Shown here: positions 32,155-39,329 of the stretch, piece after piece
Layout of the letters: each line of letters begins with the position of its first letter
Numbering within the stretch: position 1 is the stretch's first letter
Source of the DNA: a virus
Virus record (IMG/VR): IMGVR_UViG_3300029259_000671
Span: 1 to 46,261 of that record
Direction: 5' to 3' (one strand)
Length of the DNA: 46,261 bases
Translations under genes and position numbers: made by a program
The notes under the pieces: model-generated
Database searches by the model: none
The model's input: the letters and a program-made list of their open reading frames with translations, nothing else
Told to the model about the DNA's origin: nothing

Positions 32155-32173
32155 ACCCGTCACCAGACGCGGA

Positions 32174-34726
32174 TTACGCCACGCCATCCTCTACATTCTC
32201 AAAGTCATCTTTGACGGATATACCTAATAGACCGCGACCACGTATTCCGTACGTGTCTCTGATCTTTTCTACGTATGTTCGCGCTTCCAGTTTTTTGTTC
32301 AGTGTTCTAGCGTTACTGATATACCTCAGCTCCCCGCGTACTTCAGCAAACTGTTTCCAACTCGCCCACAGCGCCGCGTTAGTAGCGACCTTATCCCGAC
32401 CAATCTCACAGCATTCTTCTATCCACTCAGCGAGTAGGTCCATATCGCTTTTATACTCGTCACGCGCTTCCTCAACGATGGCTGGCGGGTTTAGCCCTAT
32501 CTCTAAATAAGCCATCGCGCCGCGAACCAGCCACGCCAGGATGCCTTCATACTCAGCCTTGAGCTTTTCGCTACGGTCGTTGTCTTTGGCAATATCGGGG
32601 TCGGTACTGAAGTTACGGGTAAAGGGTACAAGCATAATGCGGCGCCAGATGCCGAAGTCGTCACCTTTAATGATAGGCTTGTGGTTGGTGGGCAGAATGA
32701 CTGTCCATGTGGGCGTGAACTGTACGAAGGTGCGCGAGTATGCCGCGCGCGCTGCCATCGCCTCACCGCCAGTCATCGATTTGATCAACCCTTCTTTTAG
32801 TTCGCGGTCTTCATCAGGCTCAGTCACATAAACAAAGCGACTGCCGCGAAGGCGTAGGATATCGTCACGCGGACCGCCAGCATTAGCACCGCCACTACCT
32901 AAGAATGTCTCATTGGATGCGGTAATAGCGTGTGCGCCCATCGCGTCACGGATAGCGCCTAAGACAGTCGACTTACCATTACTACCAGTGCCGTACGGTA
33001 TGACGATGATGTCTTCTTTAGGATCCGCAAGTAGCGTGTAACCCATCAGACGTTGGAAGAACTCGACCAGCTCAGTATCACCGTAAAAACATTCGCTAAC
33101 GGTTTGCTCAAATAGTGGGCATTTAGCATCAGGCTTATACTTGGTGTGACTGGCGATAGTGATACGGTCCAGTCTGTCAGACGGTATTAGCGCACCTGTG
33201 GTTAAATCGATAGCCCCATTGGCCACACCAAACAGCATTTTGTTAGCGTCCAAGTCCCCTGTATTTACTAAGATGCTTTTTTCAGTACGGATGATCTTAA
33301 CCATGGCGGTCATCATGGCGACTTTTAGACTGTTCTTAACGAAGTCGTATTGATCACTGGCCAAGATACCCTGCTCAGCGCCATCAGCGATAAGCTGCAT
33401 GAGCGTATCTTTGGATAACTGCTCAAGCTCAGCCTGTGCCGATACGCGCCAGTAACTCCCTGTCCAGCGATACCAGGTCTCAGTATCCGCAGCAAACATG
33501 ATGTTGTCACCAAACAACTCAAGCATCTTGCGAGCGTTACCGAACTCGGTATATTGCATCTGACGTTCTAAGTTCTCAGCGCTGGTATCACGTCCAAGCC
33601 CTAAAAGCGTATTGATGTTGGCATCAGAGATAGACTGCTTCATCATCGCTTTGTATTTTGTCTTGGCAGTCGCACGTACTTCATTACAAGTGATAACTTC
33701 GTTTTTATCTAGCTCACGACCAATAGCGCGTAACGTCTCTTCAAACTCAAAGCCATCGCTACACTCTTCGATGCGGTCTTTGTAGTCTTGGATAGCATCA
33801 CGTTTCTGTGCGCGTTTTTGCTGCGTATTGGCATCATTGCCCCACTTGAGCAATGTGCGAATGGTGATACCGCCACCATCGTGACCAAAGCCCGACCAGC
33901 GTTTTTCTAGGTCTTCATCACTTGAATAGTTATCCGCTTTTTGCGACCAGTCATCCCAAACGTTAAACGCATCATCACTACCGTCGTACTCATGATGCAG
34001 AGCCATACCAACTTGTAACCAGCGGTCGTAGTCCGCAGCATCAAGGTTATTGAGTAGCTTTGCCGCTTCTTTTAGCGTCACGCCTACTTTGGCACCAGCA
34101 GTGAAGTCTTCAGGATCAGCTTTACCGCTATTGATAGTCTTAGTAGATGAGCCGCTACAAACTTGCATACCGGCATCTAGCGCCATTTGCTCAAAGACTT
34201 CTAACACTTGCGTTATTTCATCAGCAGTGACTATCGGTAGCTCAGACGCTGGCGTGTATTCCAGACCGCCAAGCATATCAGTCCACTCGTACGGCTCCTT
34301 AGTATCAGGGTGAATATGGTATGCGACGAACTGCTGCCCTTTGCCTAGTATCTCGACACGCTGCTTTATGTCGCTACCATCTGTAAACCAACGGCTTGCC
34401 GCTTTAGACCAGCCGCTATCGCTAGCTCGGTATACAAGCATCGTCTTTGGCGCTTGTCCGACACGCTCAACGGTCATACCTAAATTGTCATGACACCACT
34501 GCGCTAATGCTGACGCCAGTTCAGGGTTCAGCACATCGATGTCGATGGCACACACTGGATACTCACCAATACCGCACTTCACACCGATACCTGCGTCGAT
34601 ATCGTCAGCGGTAAAGGTCTTCTTTTGCCACTCTTTGATCATTGGCCCCTTTTGGCCTTTATTAATAGGTACGATGCTATACGCGCCGTCACACAGTCTT
34701 TTTGCTTGCATATTGTGGTCACTCAT
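32174..34726 (-). CDS. Phage primase-helicase, P4 family (prim-pol + D5-type SF3 helicase)
   Basis: An 850-residue replication initiator. Residues 10-160 form an archaeo-eukaryotic prim-pol domain with the acidic motif AIDID (Asp62, Asp64) and RVEILG plus YHIHP (His137, His139). Residues 220-300 form a PriCT-type helical domain (YDRWLQVGMALHHEYDGSDDA). Residues 480-850 form the D5-type SF3 helicase with Walker A near 579-587 (GTGSNGKST). It would prime and unwind the phage DNA, and perhaps bind the adjacent iterons. The ATG at 34726 follows the stop of a 59-residue gene by 3 bp, with AAGGAT 10 nt upstream. Confidence 0.92.
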   Translation of the reverse strand: MSDHNMQAKRLCDGAYSIVPINKGQKGPMIKEWQKKTFTADDIDAGIGVKCGIGEYPVCAIDIDVLNPELASALAQWCHDNLGMTVERVGQAPKTMLVYRASDSGWSKAASRWFTDGSDIKQRVEILGKGQQFVAYHIHPDTKEPYEWTDMLGGLEYTPASELPIVTADEITQVLEVFEQMALDAGMQVCSGSSTKTINSGKADPEDFTAGAKVGVTLKEAAKLLNNLDAADYDRWLQVGMALHHEYDGSDDAFNVWDDWSQKADNYSSDEDLEKRWSGFGHDGGGITIRTLLKWGNDANTQQKRAQKRDAIQDYKDRIEECSDGFEFEETLRAIGRELDKNEVITCNEVRATAKTKYKAMMKQSISDANINTLLGLGRDTSAENLERQMQYTEFGNARKMLELFGDNIMFAADTETWYRWTGSYWRVSAQAELEQLSKDTLMQLIADGAEQGILASDQYDFVKNSLKVAMMTAMVKIIRTEKSILVNTGDLDANKMLFGVANGAIDLTTGALIPSDRLDRITIASHTKYKPDAKCPLFEQTVSECFYGDTELVEFFQRLMGYTLLADPKEDIIVIPYGTGSNGKSTVLGAIRDAMGAHAITASNETFLGSGGANAGGPRDDILRLRGSRFVYVTEPDEDRELKEGLIKSMTGGEAMAARAAYSRTFVQFTPTWTVILPTNHKPIIKGDDFGIWRRIMLVPFTRNFSTDPDIAKDNDRSEKLKAEYEGILAWLVRGAMAYLEIGLNPPAIVEEARDEYKSDMDLLAEWIEECCEIGRDKVATNAALWASWKQFAEVRGELRYISNARTLNKKLEARTYVEKIRDTYGIRGRGLLGISVKDDFENVEDGVA

Positions 34727-34729
34727 GGT

Positions 34730-34909
34730 TTACTTATCCTTAGTTGTTTTTAAAGAAAAATGAACCCCATCAGCTCCAACTGATTGGGGTTTTTCTTCGT
34801 CTTGAGTTTTAGTATTGCGTCCGTCTAGCTGCTCTCGCCTCATTCGAGCATGACGATCTGCTTCGTCATTGGCGGCTTCATCAAACAAGATTGTGGTGTT
34901 CAAGCACAT
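34730..34909 (-). CDS. Small hypothetical protein upstream of the primase
   Basis: A 59-residue hydrophilic protein (MCLNTTILFDEAANDEADRH, then an arginine/glutamine-rich stretch and a lysine tail). AGGAG lies 6 nt upstream of the ATG and it ends 3 bp before the primase start, a good operon fit. It overlaps the preceding 60-residue gene by 29 bp. A hairpin with stem ACCCCA-TCAG lies within it at 34763-34791. No family is recognised. Confidence 0.65.
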   Translation of the reverse strand: MCLNTTILFDEAANDEADRHARMRREQLDGRNTKTQDEEKPQSVGADGVHFSLKTTKDK

Positions 34910-35063
34910 GCCAGACTCCTAATTGCTCGTAGTGTTTGTTCCAACTCGCTCTGAGTGTCGCGATAGTTGCATCGGTAAATATCAAAGCCGGTATAGGACT
35001 TATTGATTGGTGACAGCATCTATCGCTGTCTGCTAAGTGATGTGGGCAGTCCTCGCAACTCAT
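34881..35063 (-). CDS. Small CxxC protein downstream of CII-like gene
   Basis: A 60-residue protein with an N-terminal CEDCPHHLADSDRCCHQ segment: four cysteines and three histidines, suggesting metal binding. The rest is a helical region with tryptophans (LRASWNKHYEQLGVWHVLEH). It overlaps the CII-like stop by 4 bp (ATGA) and has AGGGG upstream. The likely role is a small regulatory or DNA-metabolism protein; nothing specific can be proposed. Confidence 0.65.
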   Translation of the reverse strand: MSCEDCPHHLADSDRCCHQSISPIPALIFTDATIATLRASWNKHYEQLGVWHVLEHHNLV

Positions 35064-35443
35064 AATGTGCCCCTTGGACGATAAGTGCCCTCAGCAATCT
35101 GCGTCTTAGCGTCATCATGAAAAAAATCATCGACTTCCTCCAAGCGTTGAAAATTGTCTTTGGCCAATCGAAACAAGATGTCGATTTTCGATGCGTCGTA
35201 ACACTTCATGTTTGCCGGAACCACCTTTAAACCGCAGAACGCCAACATGTCGCAGAGCTTTACTACTTTGCTTTCTGTGTTATTGGCGTCTAACCAGCGA
35301 CCGACTGTGGTTGTATCTACGCCGATGCAGTCCGCTACATTCGTTTGCTTGTTCGCTGCAACGGCTTGCACGATTTGAGACTGCATGTTGCGTGACCATG
35401 CAAGCTGTTCGAGTGATAATTGATTTGTGGCCTTAGTTGTCAT
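35060..35443 (-). CDS. CII-like phage transcriptional activator
   Basis: A 127-residue protein of the phage CII family. Residues 24-62 form a helix-turn-helix (QIVQAVAANKQTNVADCIGV, DTTTVGRWLDANNTESKVVK), followed by LCDMLAFCGLKVVP typical of CII and a basic tail (YRPRGTL). In lambda it drives lysogeny by activating PRE and PI. It is the second gene of the minus-strand early operon, 2 bp behind the Cro-like gene. Its target promoters are not identified. Confidence 0.85.
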   Translation of the reverse strand: MTTKATNQLSLEQLAWSRNMQSQIVQAVAANKQTNVADCIGVDTTTVGRWLDANNTESKVVKLCDMLAFCGLKVVPANMKCYDASKIDILFRLAKDNFQRLEEVDDFFHDDAKTQIAEGTYRPRGTL

Positions 35444-35445
35444 GG

Positions 35446-35676
35446 TTAAGCTTCCTCTAGTTGGTTTATTTTTAGCAGATACTCATTTAATTCTGTTTGC
35501 GCCTTAATCAGCGCAGCCCCACTTTCGTACGAAAGTCGCGGTTTATCTACCCCACGGTTTAAATCGCTAATAGTCCCTTGATGAACCTTAGTTAATAGTG
35601 AAAGCTCGGTTTGCGTATGGTGTTCGAGCAAAAAACGGACTAGCTCATTCCAGTTTGGTGATGCGACATCTTTCAT
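35446..35676 (-). CDS. Cro-like helix-turn-helix repressor
   Basis: A 76-residue XRE-type DNA-binding protein with a helix-turn-helix near residues 20-42 (TQTELSLLTKVHQGTISDLN, RGVDKPRLSYESGAALIKAQ). Size, position and divergent orientation to the CI-like gene mark it as Cro. It is the first gene of the minus-strand early operon, from a promoter overlapping two operators. It would compete with CI for the operators and shift the switch to lytic growth. Confidence 0.85.
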   Translation of the reverse strand: MKDVASPNWNELVRFLLEHHTQTELSLLTKVHQGTISDLNRGVDKPRLSYESGAALIKAQTELNEYLLKINQLEEA

Positions 35677-35707
35677 AGTTTGAATACTCCAAAAACGTTA
35701 GTAATTC

Positions 35708-35736
35708 ATAATATCGTTTTTACGTTATTAATACAA
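35708..35736 (-). promoter_or_regulatory. PR-like early promoter (minus strand) driving cro
   Basis: On the minus strand -35 TTGTAT (35736-35731) and -10 TATTAT (35713-35708) are spaced by 17 bp. One operator lies between the boxes and another overlaps the -35 box, so CI binding would occlude polymerase. It reads into the Cro-like gene with about 25 nt leader. Confidence 0.7.
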
Positions 35737-35774
35737 CGCTAAAACGTTATTAATTTTTATCATAATTACGATAA
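35711..35774. promoter_or_regulatory. Operator cluster A (three 18-bp CI/Cro-like sites)
   Basis: Sites ATATCGT-TTTT-ACGTTAT (35711-35728), ACAACGC-TAAA-ACGTTAT (35733-35750) and TTATCAT-AATT-ACGATAA (35757-35774) share the pattern ATAWCGT-N4-ACGWTAT. Centre spacings are 22 and 24 bp. They span the divergent cro/cI region; the third covers the CI promoter's -10. Confidence 0.7.
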
Positions 35775-35775
35775 T
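35747..35775 (+). promoter_or_regulatory. PRM-like promoter of the CI-like gene
   Basis: -35 TTATTA (35747-35752) and -10 GATAAT (35770-35775) with 17-bp spacing, 21 bp before the CI ATG. The weak -35 fits an activator-dependent PRM. The ribosome site AGGAG lies between. Confidence 0.5.
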
Positions 35776-35796
35776 CAATATAAGTAGGAGATCACC

Positions 35797-36453
35797 ATGT
35801 TGAACACTGTTGGAAAAAGACTTAAGAAGGCGCGTACAGATGCCAAAATGACACAAAAAGAATTGGCGGATGCCGTTGACGCAAAGCAAGGCGCGATATC
35901 CGACTTAGAAAACGGACGTAATAATAGTTCTACTAAGCTGGTACAAATGGCAATTGTATTAGGTGTCAACCCAAGGTGGTTGTCTACCGGCATAGGAGAG
36001 GAAAGAGGTGGCGACGTTAATTTTTGGAGAAAAGATCTAAGCGATGAAGGCATACCTGTTTACCAAGCATCTGCTATTAAGTCACTACTAGATAATGAGT
36101 TTATAATGCCAGTAGGCTATGAGCCTTGTCCCGTGGGCGTTAACAAGGACGGTTATTTTTGGGCGCTTATAGATGACAACAGTATGTCCCCTGAATTTAA
36201 GCTGAACGACCGCGTTATGTTTTCTCCTAAGTACGTACCAACGCCTGGGACGTTCGTGATAGCAATACTTGATGATTACGAAGAGTCAGTATTTAGAAGA
36301 TGGAGGCCTATGGGCTATGATCCGATTACAGACGATGAGTACTATTGGTTAGAAGCTATTAACTCTAACTACCCGCACATAGATAGCAGACATACCAAAT
36401 TTTCGACTTACGCCGTAGCAATGACTCATAAAAGAGACCTTATCGTGTTTTAA
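35797..36453 (+). CDS. cI: CI-like prophage repressor (XRE HTH plus S24/LexA-like domain)
   Basis: A 218-residue repressor. Residues 8-40 form an XRE helix-turn-helix (MTQKELADAVDAKQGAISDL). Residues 105-218 are a peptidase S24-like domain with candidate nucleophile Ser129 (DDNSMSPEF). At the place of the catalytic lysine the sequence reads VFRRWR, and no Ala-Gly cleavage pair is obvious in the linker, so self-cleavage may be lost. The start has AGGAG at good spacing. It is flanked by two operator clusters and ends in a terminator. Confidence 0.88.
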   Translation: MLNTVGKRLKKARTDAKMTQKELADAVDAKQGAISDLENGRNNSSTKLVQMAIVLGVNPRWLSTGIGEERGGDVNFWRKDLSDEGIPVYQASAIKSLLDNEFIMPVGYEPCPVGVNKDGYFWALIDDNSMSPEFKLNDRVMFSPKYVPTPGTFVIAILDDYEESVFRRWRPMGYDPITDDEYYWLEAINSNYPHIDSRHTKFSTYAVAMTHKRDLIVF

Positions 36454-36478
36454 CACTACATAAATATGAATACTCAGA

Positions 36479-36502
36479 AGCCCGCCGTTGTGCGGGTTTT
36501 TT
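36479..36502 (+). terminator. Rho-independent terminator after the CI-like gene
   Basis: CCCGC / GCGGG stem with a 6-nt loop and six T on the plus strand, 26 bp after the CI stop. Confidence 0.8.
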
Positions 36503-36518
36503 ATTGTCTAAAATTTAA

Positions 36519-36579
36519 ATAACGTAAAAATGATAAATAATAACGTTTAACTGTTTACTTGATATCGTTATTACGATAT
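36519..36579. promoter_or_regulatory. Operator cluster B (three CI/Cro-like sites)
   Basis: ATAACGT-AAAA-ATGATAA (36519-36536), ATAACGT-TTAA-CTGTTTA (36540-36557, right arm degenerate) and ATATCGT-TATT-ACGATAT (36562-36579, perfect 7-bp arms) share the cluster A pattern, with 21-22 bp centre spacing. They sit in front of the plus-strand early operon. Confidence 0.7.
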
Positions 36580-36582
36580 TAT
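36554..36582 (+). promoter_or_regulatory. PL-like early promoter (plus strand)
   Basis: -35 TTTACT (36554-36559) and -10 TATTAT (36577-36582) spaced by 17 bp. The perfect operator lies in the spacer and the middle operator overlaps the -35 box, mirroring the arrangement on the cro side. It would start the plus-strand operon of replication genes through xis and int. Confidence 0.65.
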
Positions 36583-36670
36583 CATTTCATCGCAACGAGA
36601 TATACCGAGTCGACGAGACAGCGATTAACTATTTAACGCCAATGAAACTAGAAAATTAAAAGGAATAACC

Positions 36671-36841
36671 ATGCCTGAAATTTATTTAACCGATAGTCAG
36701 CTAGAAAAGATCGCAGACCTTTTATATGAAGAATCTGAAAATGGGGAAGACCTATTAGCAGGTGAATCAAAAGAGCTATCGAACTTAGCTGAAGAAATGA
36801 TCAGAAAAATCGGTGATGAAGGCGAAGAAGTTGATATTTAA
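36671..36841 (+). CDS. Small acidic early protein (first gene of the PL operon)
   Basis: A 56-residue, strongly acidic, helical protein (MPEIYLTDSQLEKIADLLYE, then a run rich in Glu to EEVDI). AAGGAATAACC before the ATG gives a good ribosome site. The gene lies in the slot where lambda has N, but N is basic and arginine-rich, so this is not an N-like RNA-binding protein. Small acidic early proteins in phages sometimes mimic DNA or block host proteins; function is unknown. Confidence 0.65.
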   Translation: MPEIYLTDSQLEKIADLLYEESENGEDLLAGESKELSNLAEEMIRKIGDEGEEVDI

Positions 36842-36911
36842 ATCTAGTTATTTACATACATGCGATTGGTCAGCCAGTCGTATGCAGTAAGCAACTAACA
36901 AGGACCAAGTT

Positions 36912-37154
36912 ATGGAACGCTCAATAATCGTATTGCTTATAGCAATCATCATAGCGCCTTTAACAGTGCTACTGCCAAGGGCTTGTGCCACACAAGCCGC
37001 CAATGAGCAAGCCGCTATCGAGCTACACAAAGATAGCATCCGCACTACTTATATAAGCCCCGCTGATCAAGTCTACATAGATTTTGCCAGTGATGATTTT
37101 AAGAAAGCCAATGAGCACGCAAACGAGTTTTTACGTGCTAACAGAGAGGACTAG
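36912..37154 (+). CDS. Small exported or membrane-anchored early protein
   Basis: An 80-residue protein with an N-terminal hydrophobic segment (residues 4-24, SIIVLLIAIIIAPLTVLLPRA) that may be a signal anchor or a secretion signal with a possible cleavage after ACATQA. The rest is soluble and charged with a C-terminal helix (DFKKANEHANEFLRANR). AAGGA precedes the ATG. It ends 2 bp before the next gene. No family is recognised; a membrane-level role such as host modification is possible. Confidence 0.65.
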   Translation: MERSIIVLLIAIIIAPLTVLLPRACATQAANEQAAIELHKDSIRTTYISPADQVYIDFASDDFKKANEHANEFLRANRED

Positions 37155-37156
37155 AC

Positions 37157-37561
37157 ATGGCATACACCTTGAACCAACTAAAAGCGTTGGACGCTCGCGA
37201 ACTGCTTACTCTCGCTGAGCATGACGTTTGCGAGTTCAGCACGTCCGATACGGAACGCGCTTTGATTTATCAGTTTAATGAGATGTTTGATTTAAACGAC
37301 GAGCTACTTTGCCCAAACGATGTAGAAGACGTTTTGAACGAAGTCAGCGCCCAGCTACCTGAAGACGACTTCTTAGGACACGCCATCGACATAGCGAACG
37401 ACATCGCCAAAGGCACCATGCTTAAAGGTGATATGAAAGCGGAAGGCCTAAGACTATCAAACCTGCTACAAGCTATCCAAGACGAACAGCAAAGCGCTAC
37501 TGAATACGCCTGTCATGAAATTTTGAAGTTAACCCAACCAACGGCTGCAAGCATAGCCTAA
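37157..37561 (+). CDS. Acidic early protein, hypothetical
   Basis: A 134-residue acidic, mostly helical protein (LNQLKALDARELLTLAEHDV, NEMFDLNDELLCPNDVEDVL). It lacks membrane segments or known motifs. It directly follows the exported protein by 2 bp and precedes the 156-residue protein by 14 bp, so it is part of the same early transcript. Function unknown. Confidence 0.68.
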   Translation: MAYTLNQLKALDARELLTLAEHDVCEFSTSDTERALIYQFNEMFDLNDELLCPNDVEDVLNEVSAQLPEDDFLGHAIDIANDIAKGTMLKGDMKAEGLRLSNLLQAIQDEQQSATEYACHEILKLTQPTAASIA

Positions 37562-37575
37562 TAAGGATAAATATT

Positions 37576-38046
37576 ATGAGTATTGAAAGCGGAATTACCA
37601 AAATAGCTGAAGCGCTAGGCGCATTGGCACAATCTGGCAACGCTATCGCAGAAAGCATCAACCGCTATTGCGACATGGCCCAAACCCAAGCTGTCAGCAC
37701 TGGCGGCGACGCTGAAATGAAAGAAGTGATCAACAAAGCGGTTGCAGAGTTTGAAGCTGAACACGATGCACATAAGGCCCAAGCCGAGCAAAGCGACTCG
37801 CAAGTCGCTGAAGACACCGCCGAAGAAGTTGCCACTGAAGAAGCCGAAGCTGTCGAAGAAACGGCAGACACTGAAAGCGATGAACCCGTCTCCTTTGAAG
37901 AAGCCAAAACGGTTGTCATCGATGCGGTAGCCGCCAAGGGCAAACCTGCAGTCGCGGCCATATTCAAACAGCTAGGCGCTAAGAACTTACCGGGACTTGA
38001 GCCGAGCAAATATAACAAGCTGGTCGCACTGTGCAAAGCGGCATAA
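37576..38046 (+). CDS. Early protein with acidic linker and conserved C-terminal helical domain
   Basis: A 156-residue protein. Residues 1-65 are helical; residues 70-105 are an acidic alanine/glutamate/valine linker; the C-terminus (EAKTVVIDAVAAKGKPAVAA, then IFKQLGAKNLPGLEPSKYNK) looks like a domain attached to several phage DNA-metabolism proteins (pattern V-x-x-A-V-x-x-KGK-x-A-V-x-x-x-L-x-x-x-GA-x-x-L). It immediately precedes the DUF2800 nuclease by 10 bp, suggesting a partner role in recombination. Confidence 0.68.
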   Translation: MSIESGITKIAEALGALAQSGNAIAESINRYCDMAQTQAVSTGGDAEMKEVINKAVAEFEAEHDAHKAQAEQSDSQVAEDTAEEVATEEAEAVEETADTESDEPVSFEEAKTVVIDAVAAKGKPAVAAIFKQLGAKNLPGLEPSKYNKLVALCKAA

Positions 38047-38056
38047 GGAGTGAACC

Positions 38057-39319
38057 ATGGCACACGCCAAACTAAGCCCATCATCGAGTGGACGGTGGCT
38101 CACCTGCCCCGCTTCACCCTTGATGGAGGACGGTAAACCGGACAGCACCAGTATTTATGCTGCTGAAGGAACTGCCGCACATTATCTAGCCGAACAAAGC
38201 TTGTCGTTCGGACATACCGCCCCCGCCGAGCGCGTAGGTGAAAGCATCCTAGTCTTTGATAACGGTGATTGTTGTTTTGAGCAAGATCGCAAAGATTGGA
38301 TGCCCAAAGATGTATTCGCTAAGTTTGAAATCACGCAAGACATGGCGGCGTATGTACAAGTCTACATCGACCTAGTGGACGATTTAGTAGCTAGCACCCA
38401 AGGCGATTTGTTTGTAGAAGAACGCTTGAGTCTTACGCCGCTCACTGGTGAGGAAGGCGCAGGTGGCACCGCAGACGCGGTAATACTGACCGATGATGAA
38501 ATTATCATTGCGGATTTGAAGTATGGGCAAGGCTTAAAGGTAGACGCTGAGAATAATACCCAGCTCATGATTTATGGCCTTGCAGCATTGGAAGAATACA
38601 GTTTGATTGGCGACTTCAAGCGCGTTCGATTAATCATCAGCCAACCGCGACTGCATCATGTCAGCGAGTGGACCGCTGATATTGACACGCTTAATGCTTT
38701 TGCCAAGCGCGTGTCCAATACGGCAAAGCTGATTAATAGTCTAGATGTTAGCAGCGACTTAACAGAGCTATTCGCACCTAGTGTGAACGCTTGCCGCTAC
38801 TGCAAAGCCAACACGGAATGTAAAGCGCTCGCTGAGCACAACATCAAATTAGTCAGTGACGACTTTGAAAGTTTAGACGACGCTTACACCGTAAGCGATG
38901 CGAAGTACGACAGCGATACGCTCGCCAAGGTTTACGGGCAAATTGACTTGCTCAAAGACTGGATAAAAGCCGTTGAGCAAGGGACTTACGCCAAGCTCAT
39001 AAACGGTGAAAGCGTCGGGGATTTGAAACTGGTGGAAGGTCGCAGCGGCGCCCGTAAATGGTCGGACGCAAACGAGGCTGAAACCACGCTCAAGTCAATG
39101 CGCTTAAAAGTCGATGAAATGTACGACAAGAAAATCATTAGCCCTACTACTGCTGAAAAACTCGCTAAAGCTGGAACATTAGGTGATACGCAGTGGGACA
39201 AACTACAAGCCATTATTGTAAGACCTGAAGGTAAGCCAAGTATTGCCACGGGTAACGATCCAAGACCCGCCCTCTCTTTTAACACTGTCGAAGACTTCGA
39301 CGATATAACCAACGTATAG
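38057..39319 (+). CDS. DUF2800 nuclease (PD-(D/E)xK, Cas4/AddB-like with Fe-S cysteines)
   Basis: A 420-residue protein of the DUF2800 family, a phage relative of RecB-type exonucleases. Candidate catalytic residues: Asp140 (GGTADAV), Asp153 and Lys155 (IADLKYG) and Gln169. Cys17 (LTCPAS) and Cys246, Cys249 and Cys255 (CRYCKANTEC) match the one-plus-three cysteine pattern of [4Fe-4S]-bound nucleases. It would process DNA ends for recombination. It belongs to the widespread DUF2800-DUF2815-DNA polymerase-VRR-helicase module. Confidence 0.88.
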   Translation: MAHAKLSPSSSGRWLTCPASPLMEDGKPDSTSIYAAEGTAAHYLAEQSLSFGHTAPAERVGESILVFDNGDCCFEQDRKDWMPKDVFAKFEITQDMAAYVQVYIDLVDDLVASTQGDLFVEERLSLTPLTGEEGAGGTADAVILTDDEIIIADLKYGQGLKVDAENNTQLMIYGLAALEEYSLIGDFKRVRLIISQPRLHHVSEWTADIDTLNAFAKRVSNTAKLINSLDVSSDLTELFAPSVNACRYCKANTECKALAEHNIKLVSDDFESLDDAYTVSDAKYDSDTLAKVYGQIDLLKDWIKAVEQGTYAKLINGESVGDLKLVEGRSGARKWSDANEAETTLKSMRLKVDEMYDKKIISPTTAEKLAKAGTLGDTQWDKLQAIIVRPEGKPSIATGNDPRPALSFNTVEDFDDITNV

Positions 39320-39329
39320 GACTAATCTC

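Larger units (their letters stand above)
31767..32173. other. Putative replication origin / regulatory gap beside the primase-helicase
   Basis: A 407-bp AT-rich region without a gene. It holds three related 19-bp repeats (31953-31971 inverted; 32031-32049 and 32103-32121 direct) with consensus AYCGWCGYTATCGTCGCAA, an A/T-rich inverted repeat (31898-31913 with 31922-31940, loop 8 nt), and an AT-rich stretch near 32086-32102. P4-type primase-helicases start replication at iterons near their own gene, so an origin is a reasonable reading; a regulatory site is the alternative. Confidence 0.5.

Noticed and set aside
34763-34791. A terminator hairpin on the plus strand between primase and CII region
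   Set aside because: Nothing is transcribed on the plus strand here; the hairpin lies within the 59-residue minus-strand gene, so it is noted there instead.
36671-36841. An N-like antiterminator at the first position of the PL operon
   Set aside because: The 56-residue product is strongly acidic and lacks an arginine-rich RNA-binding motif, and no convincing nut-like sequence was seen.
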